36,654 nt of DNA from Actinomycetes bacterium (lineage in GTDB: Bacteria; Actinomycetota; Acidimicrobiia; Acidimicrobiales; Acidimicrobiaceae). Made by a program: the position numbers and the translations under genes. The stretch spans positions 1 through 36,654 of the forward strand of contig JAJYGT010000171.1 of NCBI GenBank assembly GCA_021785005.1, given 5' to 3'. Below, one piece after another: positions 9,292 to 17,390 of the stretch. The notes under the pieces are model-generated. The model had not been told where the DNA came from, did no database searches, and saw only the letters and a list, made by a program, of their open reading frames with translations. The first letter of the stretch is position 1. Each line of letters begins with the position of its first letter.

Positions 9292-10591
9292 TCTTGATCC
9301 AGCCTTGGCCGATTTTAGAATCTCTATCATTTGGATGACTACCGACTTGGTTTGCTTGCTCTACTTTTACCTGTGACTCAGATTGGTTCGCAGTCTGTAA
9401 ACCAACCCTACGGTGTTGGGGTTGAACTGAATCCTTGCCCATAACCCTCGATCCGGCATATGAGTCACACCGAAGGCGATATCCGCGTTTTACGACCGTT
9501 TGGATGATATTTGGCTCGTCAAGTAGCATTCGTAGCCGAGCGACGGCCATTTCCACTGCGTGCAATCCGCCGTCGTGATTGCCTACGCAGTGCTTTAGCT
9601 CTAATCGAGAAAAAACCTTTCCAGGGTCTTGTGCCAATGCTCTAAGAAGAACCATTGGCATCGGAGGAAGCTCTACCAGTTGATCATCGATTATCACCGC
9701 ATGACCTCGTACTTCAAGGTGCCTACCTGCGGCGACTAGGTTTTTGCTGGTTCGTTTTGGGACCTCTTCGGCAACGGTACGAATCAGCGAACCTAGCCGA
9801 GATCTAGGAGGTAGCACGCTTGGAATGCCGATTCGATCCAGGGGTGCCGAACAAACTGGACCCACGCAAATCGGAATTACGTCATTGAGCATAGCATTTA
9901 TAAGAGGACCCTCGAGACCACTTGATCGGGCAACTTCTAGCAGACCAACGACTGCTGGTGCACTAGTGAATGTGATCGCGTCAATTTGTTTATTTATTGT
10001 GGCTTCAACTAAAGTTCTTACGGCATTTAGGTCATCAGGCGGAACCCATCGATAAACTGGCACGGTAACTACTGTCGCACCTGCGCCTTGTAGGGAGGCG
10101 ACAACGTCGTGCGAAGGCTCACCGTGCAACTGTACCGCTATTCGTTTCCCGCTGATATTTTGTGATCGTAAATGTTCGATGACCTCGCTCATGGATTCAG
10201 AACCAGGTGTCCAGATCTCGGACAGGCCCGATGCTCGGATCGCACCCCGTGCTTTGGGGCCTCGTGCTACTATCTGCGATTTAGATAAGCTGTGACGCAA
10301 GCTTTCGCCAAGACCCCATTCGTCTGCTGCCTCCATCCATCCGCGAAATCCTATTCCCGTGGTGCCTACCACGTAGTCCGAATGAGTTTCTATGCATGTT
10401 ATGGTGGCGCGGTATAGCTCTTCGTCTCGGGCTAATGGCATAATTTGTAGGGTGGAAGCAACCACTACTTTTGCGCCACGTTTTTCGAACGCGGTGCGCA
10501 GTTCTTCTCGTCGTCGCGATGCGGTCACCGCAATGGTGTACCCGCGCAAAGGAATTTCTTGTTCCTCGGTCAATCTAATTTCTTCGGTCAT
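9284..10591 (-). CDS. uroporphyrinogen-III synthase domain fused to OmpR-type winged helix
   Basis: Of 435 residues, about 17-275 form a HemD-like domain (start TIAVTASRRREEL, then IVARGPKARGAIRASGL, AITFTSAPAVVGLLEVA and ICVGPVCSAPL). About 295-375 form a Trans_reg_C winged helix (ending IIQTVVKRGYRLRC). The tail of about 60 residues is hydrophilic. Mycobacteria have the same fusion (Rv0260c, from memory), also next to a CbiX-like gene and near nitrite reductase and narK genes. The role may be regulatory: sensing a tetrapyrrole or nitrogen state and controlling nitrate assimilation, rather than or in addition to making uroporphyrinogen III. The ATG overlaps the nirBD stop by 4 bases (10588-10591). 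Confidence 0.9.
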   Translation of the reverse strand: MTEEIRLTEEQEIPLRGYTIAVTASRRREELRTAFEKRGAKVVVASTLQIMPLARDEELYRATITCIETHSDYVVGTTGIGFRGWMEAADEWGLGESLRHSLSKSQIVARGPKARGAIRASGLSEIWTPGSESMSEVIEHLRSQNISGKRIAVQLHGEPSHDVVASLQGAGATVVTVPVYRWVPPDDLNAVRTLVEATINKQIDAITFTSAPAVVGLLEVARSSGLEGPLINAMLNDVIPICVGPVCSAPLDRIGIPSVLPPRSRLGSLIRTVAEEVPKRTSKNLVAAGRHLEVRGHAVIIDDQLVELPPMPMVLLRALAQDPGKVFSRLELKHCVGNHDGGLHAVEMAVARLRMLLDEPNIIQTVVKRGYRLRCDSYAGSRVMGKDSVQPQHRRVGLQTANQSESQVKVEQANQVGSHPNDRDSKIGQGWIKNE

Positions 10592-13449
10592 GCATTGATC
10601 TCTACTTGGCCGTCACGTACTCTTACCGAATGAATTCCTATGGATACTGTGTCGTCTTCGATACAAACTCCACTTTGTAGATCGAAGGAATGTCTGTACA
10701 TCGGAGAAATAATTACTGGTTTATCAGCCTTGCTGCCTATTAATCCCCTGGCTAAAACATTTGCGCCACTAAAGGGATCAAAGTTTTGTACCGCATATAT
10801 CTCTCCGTCGGTGTGCATTACAACGGCAATCTGATATCCATTTACAATGGCGGCGTGAGGTCTGTCGGGCTGCAAGTCATCCTGGTGGCAAACCGGTGTC
10901 CATTGCGTAATTGGATGCTTGGACACCTTAGGGTTCGCACGGCGTGACAATTTAACCTCGACAGGTTTTATTTGATCGCGTTCTGTTACAAATTCAATAA
11001 GTGGATCTGCTTTATTGGGTTCGTTGATAAAAGAAGAAAAGTATTGTCGTTTTGCTGGATCGTCTAATACAAGTTTCCATTCGTCTGCGTAGTTGCTAAC
11101 GTGGCGTTCGACGAGAGATTCCAGTTCATGGGATAAGCCGAGACTATCTTGTATAACAACTTCTTTTACGTGGTCGAGTCCGCCATCTAGTGATTCGATC
11201 CACGGCGCAGTGCGTTGCAGACGATCAGCTGTTCGTATGTAGTACATGAGAAATCGATCTATGTAACGAACCAGTGTTTCGTTATCTAGGTCGCTTGCTA
11301 GCAATTCGGCATGCCGTGGCGTAAAGCCTCCGTTGCCGCCGACGTACAAGTTCCAGCCGCGATCCGTTGCGATAACGCCCACATCCTTGCCACGTGCTTC
11401 GGCACATTCTCTTGCACATCCCGAGACACCGAATTTCAGTTTATGGGGAGATCGTAGACCCCTATAACGGAGTTCAAGCTGGATCGCCATGCCAACAGAG
11501 TCTTGCACCCCATATCGGCACCAGGTAGAGCCAACACACGACTTTACTGTTCTTACTGCTTTCCCATAAGCATGTCCTGATTCAAAGCCTGCTTGAATTA
11601 AGCGTTCCCAGACATGTGGCAACTGCTCAACCCGTGCTCCTAACAGGTCGATTCGCTGGGCTCCTGTTATCTTTGTGTAGAGATTGAAGTCTTTGGCAAT
11701 TTGGCCAATCGCGATAAGTCCTTCCGGTGTGACTTCGCCACCTGGAATCCGTGGGACTACCGAATAGGTGCCATTTCTCTGAATATTGGCAAGTAAATGA
11801 TCGTTTGTATCTTGTATGCTCGCGTGCTCGCTCTCGAGTGGGTGTGATCCAAAGGTACTCGCCAAAATCGATGCGATCGCTGGTTTGCATAGGTCACATC
11901 CGCGCCCAGCACCATGCTTTTCGATTAACAAGCTAAAGGTTTTAATGCCTTCTACTCGAACTAAATCGCTAAGTTCTTGGCGCGAGTAATTGAAGTGCTC
12001 GCAAAGGGCTTTGGAGATTTCTTTACCAGTTGCTAGCAGTTCCTGTTTGAGGATATCTTTAACTAAAGGGAGGCAGCTCCCGCAACCTGAACCAGCTTTA
12101 GTCATGGATTTTATTGTGCTAATTTCGCACGCGCCATCTTGTGCAATGCATTGTCGGATCGAACCTGCATCTACGTTGTGACAGGAACAAACATTGGCAT
12201 TATCGGGTAAGGATTTAGCACCGATTGGAGCTGCATTTTGAGGCATGAGGTATTGTTCGGGGTCAGCATCAAGCGATTTGTCTGATGCGGCAATTGACCT
12301 CAACAGCGCATAGTTGGTAGCATCTCCGACCATGATTCCACCTCGGAGCTGTTTTGCGTCGTCGCTCAAGACCAGCTTTTTGTAAATGCCACGAATATGG
12401 TCAACAAAAACTACGTCAAGGGATCCCGGGCTAGCGCCAAACGCGTCACCAAAGGTAGCGACTTCGACTCCCAGAAGCTTTAGCTTTGTAGATGTATCGC
12501 CAGATGCGAAATGCTCACGCTCTCCCGATAGATTCTTAGCGACGATTTCTGCCATAGCATATCCCGGTGCGACCAGTCCGTAGGTCTTATCATCAATCGA
12601 AGCGCATTCTCCAATCGCATAGATTTTTTCATCACATGATTGACACATTGAGTTGACAGCAATTCCCCCACGAGCTCCAATGGCAAGCCCCGACGCGCTA
12701 GCTAACGAATGGTCTGGACGAACACCCGTAGCGAATACGACTACCTGAGTTTCAATAGATTGTCCGTCTGATAGGGTGACGCCAGATACATGTCCTGTGG
12801 TGTCGGTCTCAATTTTTGCGATGCTGGTGCTCAGATGTAATTTGAATCCGAGTGCATCTACATGTCGACGTAAGACGTGCCCACCTGCTTCATCCACCTG
12901 AAGCGACATAAGTCGTGGCGAAAGTTCCACAATATGAGTCATAAGCCCTAAAGTGCTAAGAACGTCAGCTGCTTCCAAGCCGAGGAGTCCACCTCCTACG
13001 ACAATTCCAGTAGAACAGGTAGCCAAAGAAATTCGGCTTTTCAAGGCGTCTAAATCTTCAAAAGTTCGATATACGAAGCAACCAATACTGTTTGATCCCG
13101 GGATCGGTGGTACGAATGGTCTAGAACCTGTTGCAAGAATAAGGCGGTCATAATCGAATAGCTCTCCCGCCTTGGTAACGACTTGTTGTTTATCGCGCTC
13201 TATGCGAATGACAGGGTCGTTGCGTAAATATTGAAAATCGCGATAGAAATCTTCATCACATAAATAAAGCGCTTTAGCGTCGTTTGTGCGCGAGTACGAA
13301 CTTAGAGCAACTCTGTCGTACGCCAAATGTGGTTCAGCGCCAATTACCGTAATGTCAAATTGATCGCGTAGGTCGTATTTCTTTGTCTGCTCTAAAAATT
13401 TATGGCCGACCATTCCATTTCCAATTAGTACTAGCTTTTGTTTTTTCAT
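10588..13449 (-). CDS. nirB: assimilatory nitrite reductase, NirB and NirD fused
   Basis: The protein reduces nitrite to ammonium with NAD(P)H. In 953 residues it shows, in order: an FAD/NAD(P)H reductase with GNGMVG (10-15), LATGSRP and GGGLLGLEAAD; a BFD-type [2Fe-2S] domain with CSCHN near 417 and GSGCGSC; a second, more degenerate BFD-like repeat; and the siroheme/4Fe-4S reductase. The cofactor cysteines are SCVGSTWC (about 634) and SGCARECAE (about 672). From about 846 to the end it carries the NirD Rieske-like small subunit (ITQWTPV... to the C-terminus), which lacks the Rieske Cys/His ligands, as NirD does. I choose the ATG at 13449 because AGGAG lies 7 bases upstream; an in-frame start at 13518 lacks this support. 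The gene overlaps the HemD/regulator gene by 4 bases. Confidence 0.95.
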   Translation of the reverse strand: MKKQKLVLIGNGMVGHKFLEQTKKYDLRDQFDITVIGAEPHLAYDRVALSSYSRTNDAKALYLCDEDFYRDFQYLRNDPVIRIERDKQQVVTKAGELFDYDRLILATGSRPFVPPIPGSNSIGCFVYRTFEDLDALKSRISLATCSTGIVVGGGLLGLEAADVLSTLGLMTHIVELSPRLMSLQVDEAGGHVLRRHVDALGFKLHLSTSIAKIETDTTGHVSGVTLSDGQSIETQVVVFATGVRPDHSLASASGLAIGARGGIAVNSMCQSCDEKIYAIGECASIDDKTYGLVAPGYAMAEIVAKNLSGEREHFASGDTSTKLKLLGVEVATFGDAFGASPGSLDVVFVDHIRGIYKKLVLSDDAKQLRGGIMVGDATNYALLRSIAASDKSLDADPEQYLMPQNAAPIGAKSLPDNANVCSCHNVDAGSIRQCIAQDGACEISTIKSMTKAGSGCGSCLPLVKDILKQELLATGKEISKALCEHFNYSRQELSDLVRVEGIKTFSLLIEKHGAGRGCDLCKPAIASILASTFGSHPLESEHASIQDTNDHLLANIQRNGTYSVVPRIPGGEVTPEGLIAIGQIAKDFNLYTKITGAQRIDLLGARVEQLPHVWERLIQAGFESGHAYGKAVRTVKSCVGSTWCRYGVQDSVGMAIQLELRYRGLRSPHKLKFGVSGCARECAEARGKDVGVIATDRGWNLYVGGNGGFTPRHAELLASDLDNETLVRYIDRFLMYYIRTADRLQRTAPWIESLDGGLDHVKEVVIQDSLGLSHELESLVERHVSNYADEWKLVLDDPAKRQYFSSFINEPNKADPLIEFVTERDQIKPVEVKLSRRANPKVSKHPITQWTPVCHQDDLQPDRPHAAIVNGYQIAVVMHTDGEIYAVQNFDPFSGANVLARGLIGSKADKPVIISPMYRHSFDLQSGVCIEDDTVSIGIHSVRVRDGQVEINA

Positions 13450-13550
13450 ACAATTTCTCCTTTGGTCAACTTGCTCGGGCGCCGTAGTCGCGAGCTGGTG
13501 GGACTGGTTATGCGACAACTTGTTCGGATAATTTTTGGAATTGGTTTGTG

Positions 13551-15098
13551 CTACGCGTGCGTGGTTGTTCTCGTAAGCAGCCCACTGTCAAGGTCTTGGG
13601 CAAGTTCATGGACGTCGAACAAGGTGTCAATTGTGGTTTTAACCTGATCTAAACAGCTGCCGCATCCAGTCGCGGCTCGGGTCTGACGAATAACATGTTT
13701 CGTTGCCTCGTCTTTGAAACTCACGTCATTGTCAGTGGTGTTAGCACTGGCCGTTAGATTTTCTTTTAACGCACGTTCAATTTCCCCAACGGTGACGCCG
13801 TTGCATACGCAGATCTTGTCTGTCGCCTCTAGTGAAATTTCTTTTGCGTGCAGATTTATTTGGCGGCCAAAGATCACGTCGTTGGGGTTTGGATTTATTG
13901 CCGCGGCTTCAATCAACTGAAACATTAACCCGACGGCGTGCGGGTTGCCAAGGATTACGCCGGAATGAAGCAAATTGTGCGCGTCGTAAACAAGTTCTTT
14001 GTAAGTTTTGGAAATTGCATTTTTGATTTCGATTGAGTTCGTGCCGAGGTTCGAAGAACATAGCTGTGTGTTTTTCCTGGCAAGGGCAAAATCGACGCTT
14101 GGAAAGCATAAACGCATGGTTTGGATTTGTGATATTGGACTTGATTGATTACCAAGTAGCGACTGTACTAGGTTGTGGATGTCATCAAAGTGCTTTGTTT
14201 TGTCTCTAGAGATTGCACTTTGACGCATGGCACACTCACCAACTGCGTAAATATTTGAGTCGTCTACGAGACTGTGATCGTCACGTGTTGCGTATCCAGT
14301 TTCAGAAATGGTGACGCCGGGTTCAAACTGGAACGGGGTTTTAAAGTGTCCGGCTGCTGCCGTTAATACCGCATCAAATTGCATACTAGTTCCGTTTGAA
14401 AACCACAGAGTGGCGCGAGGAATCGTGCAGTTTGGCTGTTGTGTATTTTTGTTGCACTGAGCTAGCGTTATTTTTGACACGGTAGTGTCCGTGTGCACTA
14501 CGACGCCTTGTCTTTGGAGCGATACCTGTAGCTCGCGCGATGCAGTGGCGCTTAGAATCCTGTGATTGACTTCGTCTGGTAGCACGTAGCTCTGAGACTC
14601 GAAGATTTCAGCTTTTAGACCCTGTTCGATTGCTTTCATGGCGCATTCGATTCCTTTTAGACCACCACCAATCACAGCCACATTACCTGTGACTCCGTGT
14701 GGCAACATTTCTGGTTTGCTAGCTCTAAGCCGTGCGAGCAGTTCGGTGATGTTACGGGGCAAATTCAGTTCGTCGAACTCTGTGTTTTTATGATGTGCCA
14801 GGATCAACTTGTCATATACAATTCTTTGGCCAGTGCTTAGCTTGATTTGTTGATCTTTGCGATCAATTGACATTACGGACGCAAATACAGTTCTGTAGGG
14901 ATTAGAACGGTTCGAGTTTTCCCAAGAGGTGTCACCGCAGCTCTGTTCGTTCAAACTTTGTCGGGCACTGCGATGCAATCCATTCGCCGCGGGTTCAATG
15001 ATCGATGTGAGTTTTGTTGAACTTTGGCGGTCGTTTGAAAGTTCTGTTACAAGTTGTTTTGCGTTTTTTATGGTACCAATAATTACGATTCTGGTCAT
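13551..15098 (-). CDS. NasB-like electron-transfer protein of nitrate reductase, FAD motifs degenerate
   Basis: Position and architecture match the electron-transfer partner of assimilatory nitrate reductase (Bacillus NasB type): a pyridine-nucleotide-disulphide-reductase fold followed by a BFD [2Fe-2S] domain (CVC near 429-431 and GCGSC near 475). The central NAD(P)H motif is good (VAVIGGGLKGIE, 140-151), and IYAVGECA is kept. The first FAD motif reads IIGTIKNAKQ where GxGxxG is expected, and the second reads LILAHHKNTEF where ATGxxP is expected. FAD binding is therefore doubtful. The frame is intact over 515 residues, so this is not obvious decay. ATGA overlap with nasC; 101 bases separate it from nirBD. 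Confidence 0.8.
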   Translation of the reverse strand: MTRIVIIGTIKNAKQLVTELSNDRQSSTKLTSIIEPAANGLHRSARQSLNEQSCGDTSWENSNRSNPYRTVFASVMSIDRKDQQIKLSTGQRIVYDKLILAHHKNTEFDELNLPRNITELLARLRASKPEMLPHGVTGNVAVIGGGLKGIECAMKAIEQGLKAEIFESQSYVLPDEVNHRILSATASRELQVSLQRQGVVVHTDTTVSKITLAQCNKNTQQPNCTIPRATLWFSNGTSMQFDAVLTAAAGHFKTPFQFEPGVTISETGYATRDDHSLVDDSNIYAVGECAMRQSAISRDKTKHFDDIHNLVQSLLGNQSSPISQIQTMRLCFPSVDFALARKNTQLCSSNLGTNSIEIKNAISKTYKELVYDAHNLLHSGVILGNPHAVGLMFQLIEAAAINPNPNDVIFGRQINLHAKEISLEATDKICVCNGVTVGEIERALKENLTASANTTDNDVSFKDEATKHVIRQTRAATGCGSCLDQVKTTIDTLFDVHELAQDLDSGLLTRTTTHA

Positions 15099-17197
15099 GT
15101 TTGGCTACTTCCTGTCGAAAAGGTTTCTGACTTTGCGATAGCCACAGCGCAATTCTTAAACGAAGGCATGGCAGAACTTGGATCAAGCGTTGCGTTGGTT
15201 AAGGAATTGGATCTCGCGTCGCCGCCCCAATGGAACGGTACGAAAATTGTGTCAAGGCGGTTATCTTCGCAAAGTCGAACCCGAAGTCTTGCACTGCCAC
15301 GACGGGTTGTAAGTGTCGCAAAGTCACCGTGTTCGAGGACGAGACTGTGTGCAATTGCGGGATGAATTTCCATATAGGGTTCAACTAATGTTTCGTCAGT
15401 CGTTGTAATGCGTCGGGTTTGTGTTCCGCTTTGATATTGCGAAAGCACACGACCGGTTGTAAGGACATAAGGAAAGCTGCTGTCGGGAACTTCGGCGACG
15501 TTTCTAAATGGTGTTGGCACAAATACTGCCCGATGGTCTTTCGTGTAAAAGCGATCATTAAAAAGTCTTTCTTCGCCCATATCTGCCAAGGAACGACATG
15601 GCCAATAAATTCCGCCATTTTTTTCGATTTTGTCGTAATTAATTCCGAAATAGTCAGCCCGGCCACCTTTTGATGCAACTCTTAGTTCTTCGAATACGAT
15701 CGTGGGATCCGATGGGAACTTGTCGCCGACACCAAGTGCGGACCCAAGAAGCGAAATTATCTCGAGATCGGTTTTGGTTCCTTTGGGTGGTAGTTTTGTC
15801 TGCCGCCTGAGCATAACGCGTCCCTCTACGTTGGTCATCGTTCCGGTCTCTTCTGCCCACTGTGCACAAGGTAGAACTACGTCTGCCAATATTGCAGTTT
15901 CTGACAGGAACGGATCTATGACAACCAAGAAGTCAAGTGCTTTTAGAGCTTCATCAATAAGATTTGCATTTGGTGCTGAAACCACAGGGTTAGACCCCAT
16001 CACCATCAGCGCCTTTACTCCGTCTTTAGCGCCAAGATTCGATAACATCGCAAATGCGTGGGCACGGGGATAGGGGAGGTCAGCTTCTTTTATTTGCCAT
16101 ATTTTGGCAATATGATTGCGGTCATTTAGATCCGTGAGAGATCTATAGCCTGGAAGCTGATCGACTTTTTGACCGTGTTCTCTTCCGCCTTGCCCGTTAC
16201 CTTGACCCGTTATGGTGCCAAACCCAGAGTGGGGGCGCCCGACTTTGCCGAGTCCAAGAGCAAGATTGATAAAAGCATGCACTGTTGCAGTGCCATTAGC
16301 ATGCTGCTCTGCACCGCGGCCGGTAAGAATTGCAACTGATTTTGCCGACCCGATCAGATCCGCAACCTCGTAAAGCGCGGTGGCGGATATTCCAGTGATT
16401 TTTTCCACTCGCTCGGGGAAGTAAGATTGTGCCACATCTTTTGCAAATTCGAAGTCGTTGGTTCGATTTTCGATGTAATCGTGGTCTATGTAGTTTTTCG
16501 CAATTGCGATATTTAACAGCCCAAGTGCAACGGCAAGATCAGTTCCTACCCGGGGCTGCAAATGTAAGGTCGCATTTTTCGCAGTGGGGGTTTTACGAGG
16601 GTCAACTACAATGAGCTTGCCACCGCGGCTACGTTGCTCATTAAAGACCCGCATAACCGGTGGCATAGTTTCTGACAGATTGCTACCGACAAGGAGTATG
16701 ACTTCGGTGTCGTAAAGATCACTTAGGGGAAACGAGAGACCCCTGTCAATGCCGAATGATCGATTTAGCGCAGACGCTGCTGATGACATGCAAAATCGTC
16801 CGTTGTAGTCAATCGAACCGGTCCTAAGGGCAACTCGAGCAAATTTACCGAGCATGTATGACTTTTCATTGGTTAATCCCCCAGAACCATAAACGCCGAC
16901 GGCGTCGCTGCCGTAGATGCTTTGCACTTTTTGAAAATTATCGGCGACTGTGGCGATGGCTTCAGACCAAGAAGCTTCGCGAAACTCTCCGGTATCCTTG
17001 TTTTTAATCAACGGCGAAACAAGTCTTTCGTGGTGGTTGAGGAGCTGTGCCGATGTCCAGCCTTTTTCGCATAGCCCAGACGTTGCTCGGGTAGCATCTG
17101 CTACGGGCTCAGCCTGATGCGAATGCTGGTCGTTACTGGCAGTTACAACCATGCCACATTGGAGCGAGCAATACGGACAAAGTGTGGTTAGGTTCAC
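15095..17197 (-). CDS. nasC: assimilatory nitrate reductase, catalytic molybdopterin subunit
   Basis: This enzyme reduces nitrate to nitrite in the cytoplasm with bis-MGD molybdenum and one [4Fe-4S] cluster. The 700 residues start directly with the cluster motif (C7, C10, C14, C43), with no Tat signal, as expected for the assimilatory type. C136 in NGRFCMSS is the likely molybdenum ligand, and LTGRGAEQHANGT and the ITGQGNGQGGREHG loop fit the NasA/NarB family. The C-terminal molydop-binding domain ends with FVPFHWGG and NALxNATLDP-like sequence. There is no C-terminal BFD domain; that part is supplied by the next gene. The GTG start at 17197 has only a weak ribosome binding site. This is the first gene of the minus-strand operon, divergent from narK. 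Confidence 0.94.
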   Translation of the reverse strand: MNLTTLCPYCSLQCGMVVTASNDQHSHQAEPVADATRATSGLCEKGWTSAQLLNHHERLVSPLIKNKDTGEFREASWSEAIATVADNFQKVQSIYGSDAVGVYGSGGLTNEKSYMLGKFARVALRTGSIDYNGRFCMSSAASALNRSFGIDRGLSFPLSDLYDTEVILLVGSNLSETMPPVMRVFNEQRSRGGKLIVVDPRKTPTAKNATLHLQPRVGTDLAVALGLLNIAIAKNYIDHDYIENRTNDFEFAKDVAQSYFPERVEKITGISATALYEVADLIGSAKSVAILTGRGAEQHANGTATVHAFINLALGLGKVGRPHSGFGTITGQGNGQGGREHGQKVDQLPGYRSLTDLNDRNHIAKIWQIKEADLPYPRAHAFAMLSNLGAKDGVKALMVMGSNPVVSAPNANLIDEALKALDFLVVIDPFLSETAILADVVLPCAQWAEETGTMTNVEGRVMLRRQTKLPPKGTKTDLEIISLLGSALGVGDKFPSDPTIVFEELRVASKGGRADYFGINYDKIEKNGGIYWPCRSLADMGEERLFNDRFYTKDHRAVFVPTPFRNVAEVPDSSFPYVLTTGRVLSQYQSGTQTRRITTTDETLVEPYMEIHPAIAHSLVLEHGDFATLTTRRGSARLRVRLCEDNRLDTIFVPFHWGGDARSNSLTNATLDPSSAMPSFKNCAVAIAKSETFSTGSSQT

Positions 17198-17230
17198 AAT
17201 TCCAATTTATGAACCATCTATTTACATATT

Positions 17231-17246
17231 GTTTCTACGGAGTTAC
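17231..17246 (-). promoter_or_regulatory. GlnR-type box between nasC and narK
   Basis: On the minus strand the sequence is GTAAC-TCCGTA-GAAAC, matching every defined position of the actinobacterial GlnR half-operator GTnAC-N6-GAAAC. It lies 34-49 bases upstream of the nasC start. Two weaker matches in the same orientation are at 17307-17322 and 17363-17378. GlnR itself is not in the window, so the factor is inferred. Confidence 0.55.
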
Positions 17247-17284
17247 GGAACAGTGAAATCGATTGCACAATAGCTACTGGACGC

Positions 17285-17302
17285 TGTGAGATTATCGTCA
17301 CA
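17285..17302. promoter_or_regulatory. inverted repeat TGTGA-N8-TCACA
   Basis: Perfect 5-base arms (17285-17289 and 17298-17302) resemble a CRP/FNR-family site, but the spacer is 8 bases, not the usual 6. It lies about 90 bases upstream of the narK start, so it could still be an operator for the divergent genes. Confidence 0.3.
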
Positions 17303-17390
17303 CATAGTATCACGGTGTTTACAAGGCTGAAATATGCCAGCGATAGCTTGCCCTTAATCTGAGTTCCACTTAAATTACCGGAGGGTTAAG

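Noticed and set aside
17285-17302. CRP site upstream of narK
   Set aside because: Arms fit, but the spacer is 8 bases, not 6; kept only as a low-confidence inverted repeat.
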